64,000 bases of DNA, taken from contig NZ_QPKS01000002.1 in NCBI RefSeq assembly GCF_003344535.1, positions 1 through 64,000 on the forward strand, read 5' to 3'. Position 1 is the first letter of the stretch, and the number at the start of each line of letters is the position of its first letter. This document shows positions 26,040 through 34,601 of the stretch, piece after piece. This DNA is from Exiguobacterium flavidum. Lineage in GTDB: Bacteria; Bacillota; Bacilli; Exiguobacteriales; Exiguobacteriaceae. The notes under the pieces are model-generated. The model saw only the letters and a list, made by a program, of their open reading frames with translations. It was not told the DNA's origin and searched no databases. Both the position numbers and the translations under genes were made by a program.

Positions 26040-26136
26040 ATAGGTGTTCGTCCTTTCTTTGCCAATCGAGCCACAACGGTCGTTCATAAGGAAAACATAC
26101 GATGTTTTTGTTGCATTTGCAATAAAAAACATTGCG

Positions 26137-26161
26137 GAAATAAACCGCTCGGAGAGAGCGG
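26137..26161 (-). terminator. Weak intrinsic terminator of the following membrane protein gene
   Basis: On the minus strand CCGCTC, five-base loop, GAGCGG (26145-26161), then a T-rich tract interrupted by one A. Confidence 0.6.
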
Positions 26162-26166
26162 CTCTT

Positions 26167-26634
26167 TCAAGCAGGATGATCACTCTTCGGACGGCAGTAG
26201 ACGATCAGGACACCGCGTTCGACGAGGTGTTCCGCGAAATGCCGTTTCGCTTCTTCCGGTGCTTTCGTCCGTTCGATCATGTGATAGAAGAGACGGAGTT
26301 GGCGTCGCATCGGCTTGCGCCAGAGCCACATGCTGTCGACGATCAATGCCCATGTCTCGAGCGTCTCGCGGCCTACGTAGAGGGCGGTCTGGCGTTCGAG
26401 GTAATGGAGCCACCATTCGTCGCGGGCGAGCTTGAGCGCGATGCCGAGGCCGATCGCTGTGACGAGGGAGAGGGGAATCAACCAAATCAAGGACAGCGAG
26501 GAGATGAGTTGACGCGGGACGAACACGGCGTTGATGATGCCGATGACGACGGTACCCATGACGACCCAGTAACCGAAATTGAGCAAGCTGCGTTGCGTCG
26601 GCAACGCATGATGATTCGTAAATGGCGAGACCAT
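26167..26634 (-). CDS. Hypothetical two-helix membrane protein
   Basis: 155 residues. Two hydrophobic segments (about 22-42 and 48-70: YWVVMGTVVIGIINAVFV and LSLIWLIPLSLVTAIGLGIALKLA) are followed by a charged cytoplasmic domain ending CRPKSDHPA. ATG 26634 is chosen because AGGAGG lies 8 bp upstream; GTG 26643 overlaps that site. Stands alone between terminators. No family recognised. Confidence 0.7.
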   Translation of the reverse strand: MVSPFTNHHALPTQRSLLNFGYWVVMGTVVIGIINAVFVPRQLISSLSLIWLIPLSLVTAIGLGIALKLARDEWWLHYLERQTALYVGRETLETWALIVDSMWLWRKPMRRQLRLFYHMIERTKAPEEAKRHFAEHLVERGVLIVYCRPKSDHPA

Positions 26635-26810
26635 ATCCTCCACCTCCTGAGTTGAAGATTGAATTTTCTGATAATTTGTAGGTACTTCTAACTATAGTTA
26701 CTTTTTCCCCGAACGTCCAGCCTTCATGCAGGGAAAATGTGTTTCTTTCTTGAAGAAAATCGTGTACCCTAATAAGAGGAAGTGAACGGTTACATTAAGG
26801 GGGAAATCAA

Positions 26811-26915
26811 ATGGTGGATTCAGTAGTATGGATCGCTGTCGGCATCGTCGCTATCGCTGTATTCTCGGCGTCGAGCGTTGCCGCCTATATGGGCGTCAAA
26901 AACCAAGAAGACTAA
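26811..26915 (+). CDS. 34-residue single-pass membrane peptide
   Basis: MVDSVVWIAVGIVAIAVFSA starts a 34-residue product with one continuous transmembrane helix and a charged tail ending KNQED. It has a strong AAGGGGGAAA site 5 bp before the ATG and a strong terminator 6 bp after the stop, so it looks like a dedicated small gene. No homologue recognised; size and topology resemble small stress-related or complex-stabilising membrane peptides. Confidence 0.7.
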   Translation: MVDSVVWIAVGIVAIAVFSASSVAAYMGVKNQED

Positions 26916-26921
26916 TACGCG

Positions 26922-26952
26922 AGGCCCCGTGAGCGATCACGGGGCCTTTTTT
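26922..26952 (+). terminator. Intrinsic terminator after the 34-residue peptide gene
   Basis: AGGCCCCGTGA (26922-26932), GCGA loop, TCACGGGGCCT (26937-26947), T run. Confidence 0.95.
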
Positions 26953-26970
26953 GACTTAGGGGGAATAGTT

Positions 26971-27822
26971 GTGGATACATTGACTCACGGTTTGTTCGGC
27001 GTTGCCATGTATGCGGCCGCGAAGACGCCGGACCTGTCGAAGCGGGAACGTCTCGTTCTCCTCGGATCGCTCGTCTTCGCGAACCAGGCACCCGACCTCG
27101 ACGTGCTTGCCGGCGTGACGGAGACGGGACGGACGATGATGCAATCATGGCATCGCGGCCTGACCCACAGCATCGCGCTCGCGCCGCTGATCGCCTGGCT
27201 GATTTGGCTCTTCGCACGCCTCGGATACAAGCGGAAAGGACTCTATCCGCTCTTGCTTGGGGGCGTCGTTCTACACGACACGATCGATCTTTTCAACACG
27301 TGGGGGACCGGCTATCTCGAGCCGTTCTCCGACATCCGGGTGACGTTCGGGACGGTCCCGATCGTCGATCCGGTCATCTGGCTGATATTCGCGGTCGCAT
27401 TCTTCTTAGGGCGCAAAATCGGTCAGCGGAAGGCGATCCGCGGTGCGTTCGTCGGATTGCTCGTCTGGGTCGCCTTTAGAAGCGTGCTCGGCGCCTTCTA
27501 CCTGATGGAGGAGGCGAAGAGATATGACGAGGTGGCACTCGCTGCCGGCTTCGCACCGGGCGTCTATGACGTCATCGGGCGGGACGGGGACGACGTCGAG
27601 GTCGTCCGGCGAAGTGTGTTCGCAGAACGCGACGTGACGAGAAGCTTCGTGTCCGATCCGAGCGTCAAGGAAGAACTGTTCGCGCAAAACAAGAAGGCAG
27701 AGGTGCTTGCCGGCTGGTCGCCGTTCGTCGTCTACGGAAGCACTGAAGATGGTCCGTTCGTGTTCGACCCGCGGATCTGGCAGGGGGATGAGCCGCTCCT
27801 GATCGAGCGGGCGTTCGATTAA
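26971..27822 (+). CDS. YdjM/YfhP-type membrane-bound metal-dependent hydrolase
   Basis: A 283-residue membrane protein of the LexA-binding/YdjM (DUF457-like) family. Conserved His and Asp clusters near membrane segments are visible: VDTLTHGLFGVAMY, FANQAPDLDVLAG, SWHRGLTHSIALAPL and HDTIDLFNTWGTGYLEPF; these are thought to bind metal. The C-terminal 90 residues form a soluble domain. GTG 26971 is the start, 6 bp after TTAGGGGGA; the ORF can be read from 26878, but that overlaps the peptide gene and its terminator. It converges with the TerC gene and their stop codons overlap by 4 bp. Confidence 0.82.
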   Translation: MDTLTHGLFGVAMYAAAKTPDLSKRERLVLLGSLVFANQAPDLDVLAGVTETGRTMMQSWHRGLTHSIALAPLIAWLIWLFARLGYKRKGLYPLLLGGVVLHDTIDLFNTWGTGYLEPFSDIRVTFGTVPIVDPVIWLIFAVAFFLGRKIGQRKAIRGAFVGLLVWVAFRSVLGAFYLMEEAKRYDEVALAAGFAPGVYDVIGRDGDDVEVVRRSVFAERDVTRSFVSDPSVKEELFAQNKKAEVLAGWSPFVVYGSTEDGPFVFDPRIWQGDEPLLIERAFD

Positions 27823-28718
27823 CGCCGCGTCTTATAGAAGCTGAACAGGATGCTCGAGACGACGACGAGGACGATCGCACCGAGCGACACCGCGAGCGGC
27901 ATCTTGTAGAAGTCGGACAGGACCATCTTCAAGCCGATGAAGACGAGCATGAAGCTCAGGCCGTGCTTGAGGTAGTGGAAGCGGGAGATCATCCCGTCGA
28001 GCACGAAGTAGAGGCTGCGCAGGCCGAGGATCGCCATGATGTTCGCGTAGAAGATGACATATGGATCGTCTGAATAGGCGAAGCTTGCCGCTACCGAATC
28101 GACGGCGAACAGGATGTCCGAAAGCTCGATGAAGAGGAGCGCGATGAAGAGCGGCGTGACGAACCATTTACCCGCCTTCTTCAGGAAGAGCTTGTCGTCT
28201 TCGAGATTCGGTGTGACCGGCAGCGTCCGGTTGAGCCACCCGATCAATTTGTTTCCTTCGAGCGACGGAGGTGCAGAGATCGCCTTGAACATCAGATAGC
28301 CGGAGTAGATCAGGAAGGCGCCGAACAGGTAGTAGATCCAGTCGAAACGCGTGAGGAGCGCGCTGCCGGCACCGATGAACAGGGCACGGAACAGGATCGC
28401 GCCGATGATGCCGTAAAACAGGACCTTATGCTGATACTGTCTCGGGATCACGAAATAGGCGAAGACGAGCGAGAAGACGAAGACGTTGTCGATCGCGAGC
28501 GCCTTCTCGATGAAATAGACGCTGAAGTATTCGGTCGCCGTCCCACTCCCCTGGTTGAAGTAAAGAAAGACACCGAACAGCACGGCGAGGGCGATCCAGA
28601 TGGCTGACCAGCCCCATGCCTCACGGAGCGAGACTTCTTTCGCCTTCCGGTGGAATACGCCGAGGTCGAGCGCGAGCAGGGCGAGAACGACGAGCAGAAA
28701 GATGAACAAGAGTGTCAT
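27819..28718 (-). CDS. TerC-family membrane protein
   Basis: A 299-residue integral membrane protein of about eight helices. The TerC signatures are ALDLGVFHRKAKEVSLREAWGWSAIW, FIEKALAIDNVFVFSLVFAYFVIP and ELSDILFAVDSVAASFA, with acidic residues inside helices. TerC/Alx proteins are linked to manganese export and to co-translocational metalation of exported proteins in bacilli. Start ATG 28718 from AAAGGAGGAAA. Convergent with the YdjM-type gene, with overlapping stops, and no terminator found between them. Confidence 0.88.
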   Translation of the reverse strand: MTLLFIFLLVVLALLALDLGVFHRKAKEVSLREAWGWSAIWIALAVLFGVFLYFNQGSGTATEYFSVYFIEKALAIDNVFVFSLVFAYFVIPRQYQHKVLFYGIIGAILFRALFIGAGSALLTRFDWIYYLFGAFLIYSGYLMFKAISAPPSLEGNKLIGWLNRTLPVTPNLEDDKLFLKKAGKWFVTPLFIALLFIELSDILFAVDSVAASFAYSDDPYVIFYANIMAILGLRSLYFVLDGMISRFHYLKHGLSFMLVFIGLKMVLSDFYKMPLAVSLGAIVLVVVSSILFSFYKTRR

Positions 28719-28807
28719 TGGTTTCCTCCTTTTTAGGGTCAAATGAACTTATCTATATATTGATTGTAAAAGGAGCGTCGTCCTGCCGTCAAGTGTCCAA
28801 CTGCAAA

Positions 28808-28846
28808 AAAAATCGACCTCACTTGCTCGCGGTGAGGTCGATTTCT
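28808..28846 (-). terminator. Terminator spanning the stop codon of the SGNH hydrolase gene
   Basis: AAATCGACCTCAC (28810-28822) with GTGAGGTCGATTT (28832-28844); minus-strand T run. The stem includes the last codons and stop of the gene. Confidence 0.88.
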
Positions 28847-29547
28847 TCTGTATAAGGGAGGAGCGCTTTCTGCCAGCGGAGGTATCCGCCTCCGACGAGA
28901 TGGATGCCGTCGTAGGTCAGACGATTCTGGAGGTATCCTTGTTCATTCGTCAATGCAGGGCGCAAATCGACGAACGGGATGTCGGCTGATTGCGCGAGCT
29001 GCTGCAAGTTGCGGTTCAACGCCTCGATCTCACGATTGACGCGAACCGAGTCCGAGTACTTCTCTGCCACCGGGATCGTCGACTGGAGGACGACCTCGAT
29101 GTCGTTCTTCTTGAGCGTCGTGACGATTTCGGTCATCCGTTCCGTGATCAGCGGGACAGGGGTGAAGTGCCGGATATCATTGACGCCGCCCATCAGGAAG
29201 ACCTTCTTCGGCTTCATCTCGAGAATCAGGTCGAGTCGCGTCAGGAACCCTTCGGTCGTGTCGCCTGGAATGCCGAAATTGACGATCGTCTCGTCCTTGA
29301 GGAGGATGTCCCAGTCAGCAAAATGCGTCATCGAATCACCTAACATGACAGCATTCGGAGAATCTGGGTAATCATAAGTATGGAAGAGACTGTTGAGACG
29401 GATGTAGTTCGTGTTCTTCGTGTATTGGAAGGTGCTGACGATCGGTTTCGTCGCACTTGGGACGAGCGAGCTGACCTCTTCCTTCTGGAAAAGGAAGTAG
29501 GCGAGAGCTACGTTCGCCGCGAGGGACAGATAAAGGACTTTCTTCAT
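28819..29547 (-). CDS. SGNH/GDSL hydrolase, membrane-anchored or secreted
   Basis: 242 residues with an N-terminal hydrophobic segment (LYLSLAANVALAYFLF). The four SGNH blocks are present: VMLGDSMTHFADWD (Ser nucleophile), FGIPGDT (Gly), FLMGGVNDIRH (Asn) and DGIHLVGGGY (Asp and His). Such extracytoplasmic esterases often act on acylated envelope polymers; the real substrate cannot be read. AAAGGAAG precedes the ATG. Divergent from the acyltransferase gene at 29694, so an acylation/deacylation pairing is possible but unproven. Confidence 0.85.
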   Translation of the reverse strand: MKKVLYLSLAANVALAYFLFQKEEVSSLVPSATKPIVSTFQYTKNTNYIRLNSLFHTYDYPDSPNAVMLGDSMTHFADWDILLKDETIVNFGIPGDTTEGFLTRLDLILEMKPKKVFLMGGVNDIRHFTPVPLITERMTEIVTTLKKNDIEVVLQSTIPVAEKYSDSVRVNREIEALNRNLQQLAQSADIPFVDLRPALTNEQGYLQNRLTYDGIHLVGGGYLRWQKALLPYTEEIDLTASK

Positions 29548-29693
29548 AGAACGGTCTTCCTTTCAAAAGGTATTAAAACGTAGTATAGCATGAGGGAGCC
29601 GTTCCGTGTAGCGGGCCGGTCCCGGTATGGAAGAAGCAACAATTCAGCTGAAAGGAAGTGAAGCGCTACCATCCGAGCGGTGGTGCGCACTCG

Positions 29694-30758
29694 ATGAATC
29701 GTAATCCATGGTTCGACAACATCAAAGGCGTTCTCGTCATCCTCGTCGTCCTCGGTCACCTCCTGACCGATGTCCGGTTCGACTATGACGGCAAATTGCT
29801 TGAAATCATCTATCTGCTGATCTATTCCTTCCATATGCCGCTCTTCATCATCTTGAGCGGCTATTTCTTCCGCGAGAACAAATACCTCCGGGTCATCCAG
29901 CTGTTCGCCGTCTATTGCGTCTGGCAGTTGCTGATCGGCTCCTGGTATACGTTCCAGCAAGGCGAACCGCTGCTGTCCGGGCAGAACATCGGCCTCCACT
30001 GGCTGCAACCGTACTGGGCGCTCTGGTACTTGTTCGCGATGGTCATCTGGTACATCCTGACGCCGTACGTCATCCATCTTCGGGGTTACGTTCTGTTCGG
30101 ATTGCTATTCGCGCTCCTGTACGGATTCGAGCTCGAGAACACCGGTTTCCTCGGGCTACGCAAGCTCGTCATGTTCTATCCGTATTTCCTGATAGGATAC
30201 TATCTGTCGGAGCATGAGGTCATCCGGATCTTCGAGATGCCGAAGAACTTCAAGAAGCGGATGCGGGTCCGTGTGCTCGGGACGATCGCTTTCCTGTCGG
30301 TCATCGCGTTTCTCCTGTTCGAGTCGCTGAACGATCCGGCGAGCGACATCATCGCGCTCGCGAACGCCTTCAAGCACCGATTCCCATATGAGGTCCAGTA
30401 CGCGAGCGACACGTGGATCAGCGTCATGAAGCACGCCGCGATCTATCTCATGTCGATTACGGTCGCACTCGGTTTCCCGATGCTCGTCCCGATGCGACGC
30501 CTGCCGCTCATCACACGGGCCGGCGAGCTCAGCCTATACGTCTATCTGCTCCATGTCTTCTTCGTCATGGCATGGCGCCAGTTCGTCACGGGTGCGTTCG
30601 TCCCGGAAGCGTGGCAGGCATTCCTCGTCCTGACGGCGGTCGCTGTCGGCATCGTCGCGCTGATCATCCATCCGGCGATCGTCCGGCTGATGCGTCCGTT
30701 GATCGAGATCGACATCCGGCCGATCGTCGAGGAGCGGGAAGAACTTTCAAAAAGCTGA
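29694..30758 (+). CDS. Acyltransferase of the COG3594 (fucose 4-O-acetylase-like) family
   Basis: A 355-residue membrane acyltransferase with about ten helices. NPWFDNIKGVLVILVVLGHLLTD carries the catalytic-type histidine, and HMPLFIILSGYFFRENKYLRVIQLFAVYCVWQLL follows. It would O-acetylate an exported sugar or polymer. Start taken at ATG 29694 with a GGTGG-type site; GTG 29658 lies immediately on AAAGGAA and is less likely. Followed closely by a Gls24-type gene. Confidence 0.8.
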   Translation: MNRNPWFDNIKGVLVILVVLGHLLTDVRFDYDGKLLEIIYLLIYSFHMPLFIILSGYFFRENKYLRVIQLFAVYCVWQLLIGSWYTFQQGEPLLSGQNIGLHWLQPYWALWYLFAMVIWYILTPYVIHLRGYVLFGLLFALLYGFELENTGFLGLRKLVMFYPYFLIGYYLSEHEVIRIFEMPKNFKKRMRVRVLGTIAFLSVIAFLLFESLNDPASDIIALANAFKHRFPYEVQYASDTWISVMKHAAIYLMSITVALGFPMLVPMRRLPLITRAGELSLYVYLLHVFFVMAWRQFVTGAFVPEAWQAFLVLTAVAVGIVALIIHPAIVRLMRPLIEIDIRPIVEEREELSKS

Positions 30759-30814
30759 TAAATGCTATACACTTTGGTTAGACTGTATTATATAGACGAA
30801 AGGCGTGGAATAGA

Positions 30815-31147
30815 ATGTCTTACAACTTAAACAACGAGGACGGCGCGGTCAATGTGTCACAGCAAGTGATCGAGGTCATCGCAGGTGCGGCAGTCAAGGA
30901 GACGGCCGGCATCGCATTCACGCAGGACGACTCGAAGCTGCAGGAGAAGCATATGGTGAAGCTCGTCAAGGTCGAGAACACGGACGGCGAGATCACGGTC
31001 AACCTCTCGGTCTACGTCAAGTACGGCGAGTCGATCGTCAAGGCGGCGAGCAAGGTCCAGGAGCGAATCGTCCAGGACATGGAGAACATGCTATCGTTCC
31101 AGCCGAAAGCGGTCAACGTCCGCGTCGTCGGTCTTTTGACGGCATAA
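30815..31147 (+). CDS. Asp23/Gls24-family envelope stress protein
   Basis: A 110-residue soluble alpha/beta protein. GAVNVSQQVIEVIAGAAVKETAGIAF is the family opening, ITVNLSVYVKYGESIVKAASKVQERIVQDMENML the core, and NVRVVGLL the end. Family members (Asp23, YloU, YqhY) associate with envelope homeostasis or fatty acid synthesis control. A GGCGTGGA site precedes the ATG. Ends at a terminator shared with the convergent SLAP gene. Confidence 0.88.
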   Translation: MSYNLNNEDGAVNVSQQVIEVIAGAAVKETAGIAFTQDDSKLQEKHMVKLVKVENTDGEITVNLSVYVKYGESIVKAASKVQERIVQDMENMLSFQPKAVNVRVVGLLTA

Positions 31148-31148
31148 G

Positions 31149-31186
31149 AAAATCCTCTTTCCCGAGCATGGGAAAGAGGATTTTTT
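31149..31186. terminator. Bidirectional terminator between the Gls24-type and SLAP genes
   Basis: A 15-bp perfect stem (31149-31163 with 31170-31184) flanked by A and T runs, lying between convergent genes. Confidence 0.93.
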
Positions 31187-32009
31187 AGTTTTGCGGGATA
31201 TGAATCCGGTAATCCGATCCCTCGTGTTCTGCGAGCATCTCGCTCGGGAAGAGCAGTTTGATCGGTTTCGCTGATTGTGCCGGGACGGTCAGCGTCATCT
31301 TGAACTGCGCCTTCGCGAGCGGCGTCTCGCCTGCGAACAGCTCGACCGGGAGCGACTCGAGACGGATCTCCTGCTCGTACCCGTTACGGACGAGGACGGT
31401 GACGGCGAGGTGTCCTTCGGCTCTGTACGTGTGGACGAGTAGGATGTTGAGCTCAGGCGTCGTCAAGGCAGGAGTCGAATAGGCGATCCGTTCGATCCGG
31501 CGTCGTTCCTGCAGGTCGAACTCACCTCCGATGTCGATTCCTTGCGGCGTATCGAGGCTGAACAGCAGACGAATCCGTTCAGGGAAGGCTTCGCCTTCCT
31601 CGACGAAGACTTCGTGCTCCTCGAAGTGGAGCCACCAAGGCATGCTCGTCATCGGGACGAACTCGTGGATGTCCTCGTCCGTCAATTCCTTACGCGCGAC
31701 GAGACGCCCGGACTCGTCGAGGACGAGCAGCGGCAAGCCGTTGACATGGAACGGACGGTCGAGCGTGTTCCGGAACAAGGCGATGATCGCGACCGGATCA
31801 TCACTTTCACCGGCATCGACCTGGAGCGGCTCGACCGAGAGCTGGTTCGCCTCGAGCGGCGGCAACGCCGTCGCATGGAAGCGGAACATGTACTCGTCCT
31901 CCTTGTTGATCGCCATGTCTTCCGTGAAGACGAGGCGAGGTCTGATCTTTTTCGTCCCTTGCTCTTCGATGATCTGCTCCTTCGGCAGTGATTTCGTGCG
32001 ATTAAACAT
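31185..32009 (-). CDS. slaP: Accessory Sec system S-layer assembly protein (SLAP)
   Basis: A 274-residue soluble protein without a signal peptide or membrane helix. Its organisation (basic start, LVFTEDMAINKEDEYMFRFHATALPPLEANQLSVEPLQV, three beta-rich modules, ending SDYRIHIPQN) resembles SLAP, which in Bacillus anthracis works with SecA2 to export S-layer proteins. The assignment rests mainly on its place: it follows secA2 with an 8-bp overlap. Start at 32009 from AAGGAGGAAG; the ORF can be extended to 32048 without a site. Shares a terminator with the convergent Gls24-type gene. Confidence 0.7.
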   Translation of the reverse strand: MFNRTKSLPKEQIIEEQGTKKIRPRLVFTEDMAINKEDEYMFRFHATALPPLEANQLSVEPLQVDAGESDDPVAIIALFRNTLDRPFHVNGLPLLVLDESGRLVARKELTDEDIHEFVPMTSMPWWLHFEEHEVFVEEGEAFPERIRLLFSLDTPQGIDIGGEFDLQERRRIERIAYSTPALTTPELNILLVHTYRAEGHLAVTVLVRNGYEQEIRLESLPVELFAGETPLAKAQFKMTLTVPAQSAKPIKLLFPSEMLAEHEGSDYRIHIPQN

Positions 32010-34404
32010 CCGCCTCTTCCTCCTTGATCTCGATCTCCGGTACTTCACTCGTCTCTTCGACGTCGAACGCGAGGTATTCCTCGAGACGGCTCAGTACATA
32101 GACGACTTGGTACTCGATCTCTCCATACGTGTAATTGAAGATTTCAAGACCTTCCTTCTCATAGACGCGGGACGGGTCTTCCTGTCCGTAGCCACGGAGA
32201 TGGATGCCTTCCTTGAGCGTGTTCATCGTCGTCAGATGTTCCGTCCAGTGCTCTTCGATCGAGACGAGCAGCTGGTGACGGACGAGTTCAAGTGCCGCGT
32301 CGCTCTTCATCTGTGCCGCAGCCTGCTCCGTGATTTCCGCGATCAATGGTGCGAAGGCGAGCTTGACCTCCTCGCGCGTCGTCGCATCAGCCGGGAAGAT
32401 GATGTCGCGGCCCGTCAAGTGTTGCAGCTCGGTCAGAAGCTCCCTGACGTACCATTCTTCCGGTACGAGGTCGTCCGAGACATGGCCGTCGATCAGACGA
32501 TGGATTGTCTTCTCGATCATCGGCAGGGTCGCGCCTTCCATGTCGGTCGAGTCGACCGCTCGGTTGCGGATTTCATAGATGACGAGACGGTGCTGATGGA
32601 GCACCTCGTCGAGTTTGACGAGCTGTTCACGGACGCTGTACCCTGTCCCCTCGCACGTCTCCTGGGCGAAGCTGACGAGGTTCGTCGCTTCCTTCACCGT
32701 GACCGGACCGTCCTGCGGCTTATTCTTCTTCAGGAACTTCTCGAGCCGGTCCTTCGCGAAGCGGCGGACGAGGTCGTCCTCAAGCGAGATGTAGAATGCC
32801 GTATGGCCCGGGTCACCTTGACGGCCGGAGCGGCCGCGCAACTGGTTATCGATCCGGACGGATTCGTGGCGTTCCGTCCCGAGGACGAGCAGACCGCCGA
32901 GTTCTTCGACGCCTTCGCCAAGTACGATGTCCGTGCCGCGTCCTGCCATGTTCGTCGCGATCGTGACCTTTCCGAGTTGTCCGGCGTTTGCGATGATGTC
33001 GGTCTCCTGGTCGACCGTCTTCGCGTTCAACACCTCATATGTCAGGTTCTCTGCGTCGAGCGCTTGCGCGACCTGCATCGACTGTTCGATCGAGGTCGTC
33101 CCGATCAAGACGGGCTGTCCCGTCGCATTTGCGTCCTTCGCCGCCATCGCGACGGCGGCGTATTTCGCATCCTTCGTAAAGAAGACGAGGTCCGGAGCGT
33201 CCGTCCGCAGACGCGGGCGGTTCGGCGGTACTTGGACGACGTCCATGCCGTACGTCTTCAGGAACTCTTGGCGCGACGTCTGCGCCGTACCCGTCATCCC
33301 TGAAATCGTCGGGTACATGCGGAAGTAGTGCTGGATCGTCACCTGAGCCGTCGTCTTGTTCTCCTCGGTCACCTCGATGCCTTCCTTCGCCTCGATCGCC
33401 TGGTGCAGACCGTCAGAAAGGCTGCGGCCTTCCATGATGCGTCCTGTGAACAGGTCGATCAGCTCGATCTTCCCATCCTTGACGATATAGTCGACGTCAC
33501 GGGTGAAGATGGCATGGGCGCGGAGCGCCTGGACGACGTAATGATAGAGGACCTGGTGCTCGGCCGCGAACAAATTGTCGATCCCAAAGCGTGCCTCGAC
33601 GGTCTCGATGCCTTTGTCCGTCAAGGCGACGGCCTTGATCTCCTCGTCGAGCGTGAATTCCTCGTCACGCTTGAACGCTTCGACGACCGAGCGGACGATG
33701 CGCTGAAGTCCTTCATGGACGTTCGCTTTCGCCGCCATGATGAGCGGTGTCTTCGCCTCATCGATCAGGATGCTGTCCACCTCATCGATGATCGCGAAGT
33801 GGAACGGACGCTGTACGCGGTCGCTGGCCCGTGTGACGAGATGGTCACGCAGGTAATCGAATCCGAACTCCGTGCCGACGCCGTATGTAATATCAGATGC
33901 ATAGGCGGCGCGCTTCTCTTCTGGTGAGATCTCGGGTACGTTCAGTCCGACCGAAAGACCTAGGAAACGGTGGATTTTACCAATCTGTTCCACATCACGG
34001 CGCGCAAGGTAGTCGTTGACGGTGATGACGTGGACACCTTTACCGAGGAGTGCTTGCGTAAAGCTCGGCAGGGAGGCGACGAGCGTTTTCCCTTCACCGG
34101 TCGCCATCTCGGCGATATGTCCTTCGAGCAGGGCGAGTCCGCCGATCAGCTGGACGTCGTAATGGCGCATCCCGAGCGTACGCACGCTCGCTTCGCGGAC
34201 GAGGGCGAATGCCTCGATGGCGACTTCCTCGATCGAGGTGCCGCCAGTGACGAGATCCTTCAACCGGATCGTCTCCGCCTTCAAGTCTTCATCGGAAAGT
34301 TGCTGTAAGCGAGGCTCGAGGGCATTGATCGCCTTGACTTTCTTCTCATATTGTTTGAGACGGCGAGCCTGTTCGCTCATCGCTTGTTTCATAAGTTGGA
34401 ACAC
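32002..34404 (-). CDS. secA2: Accessory Sec translocase ATPase SecA2
   Basis: An 800-residue SecA ATPase with all motor motifs: GEGKT (Lys106), IIDEVDSILIDEA, GTTSIEQS, ATNMAGRGTDIVLGEGVEELGGL and RGRSGRQGDPG. It lacks the C-terminal zinc-binding linker of housekeeping SecA (it ends EIEIKEEEADV), and the preprotein cross-linking region is intact. Being followed by an SLAP-like partner places it in the B. anthracis-type SecA2 group that exports S-layer proteins. GTG 34404 is the start, 8 bp from AAAGGAG; the TTG at 34425 would overlap the site. A TATAAT-type -10 lies at 34465-34470 (minus strand). Confidence 0.88.
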   Translation of the reverse strand: MFQLMKQAMSEQARRLKQYEKKVKAINALEPRLQQLSDEDLKAETIRLKDLVTGGTSIEEVAIEAFALVREASVRTLGMRHYDVQLIGGLALLEGHIAEMATGEGKTLVASLPSFTQALLGKGVHVITVNDYLARRDVEQIGKIHRFLGLSVGLNVPEISPEEKRAAYASDITYGVGTEFGFDYLRDHLVTRASDRVQRPFHFAIIDEVDSILIDEAKTPLIMAAKANVHEGLQRIVRSVVEAFKRDEEFTLDEEIKAVALTDKGIETVEARFGIDNLFAAEHQVLYHYVVQALRAHAIFTRDVDYIVKDGKIELIDLFTGRIMEGRSLSDGLHQAIEAKEGIEVTEENKTTAQVTIQHYFRMYPTISGMTGTAQTSRQEFLKTYGMDVVQVPPNRPRLRTDAPDLVFFTKDAKYAAVAMAAKDANATGQPVLIGTTSIEQSMQVAQALDAENLTYEVLNAKTVDQETDIIANAGQLGKVTIATNMAGRGTDIVLGEGVEELGGLLVLGTERHESVRIDNQLRGRSGRQGDPGHTAFYISLEDDLVRRFAKDRLEKFLKKNKPQDGPVTVKEATNLVSFAQETCEGTGYSVREQLVKLDEVLHQHRLVIYEIRNRAVDSTDMEGATLPMIEKTIHRLIDGHVSDDLVPEEWYVRELLTELQHLTGRDIIFPADATTREEVKLAFAPLIAEITEQAAAQMKSDAALELVRHQLLVSIEEHWTEHLTTMNTLKEGIHLRGYGQEDPSRVYEKEGLEIFNYTYGEIEYQVVYVLSRLEEYLAFDVEETSEVPEIEIKEEEADV

Positions 34405-34542
34405 GAGGGTTTCTCCTTTCCTCAACCTAAAGATTGAGCCGCAAAATAAATTTCATTCCTCCTGATTATAACAGTTAAAAATTGGCACGAGAATAACCCC
34501 TTAAAAAATTTGCGGAAAATCATTGCCCTGGACGCTCGAAAT

Positions 34543-34550
34543 GCCGATAA
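34543..34550 (+). promoter_or_regulatory. Sigma-D -10 element upstream of the SH3b-amidase gene
   Basis: GCCGATAA matches the sigma-D -10 consensus exactly, 52 bp before the start codon. A TAAA -35 is not found at 14-16 bp upstream, so the promoter is only half supported; autolysin genes are known sigma-D targets. Confidence 0.45.
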
Positions 34551-34601
34551 GTCTAGTGAGATCCATTTCCATTGAATTGAAAGAGAGAGGGAGGGAAGAG
34601 G

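Noticed and set aside
26689-26700. Perfect palindrome TAACTATAGTTA upstream of a membrane protein gene
   Set aside because: Short and AT-rich; could be an operator, but a 12-bp AT palindrome is weak evidence without conservation.
34419-34456. Possible short leader peptide before secA2 on the minus strand
   Set aside because: The AGGAGGA-like site is too close to its ATG and only eight or nine codons follow; no attenuator stem is paired with it.
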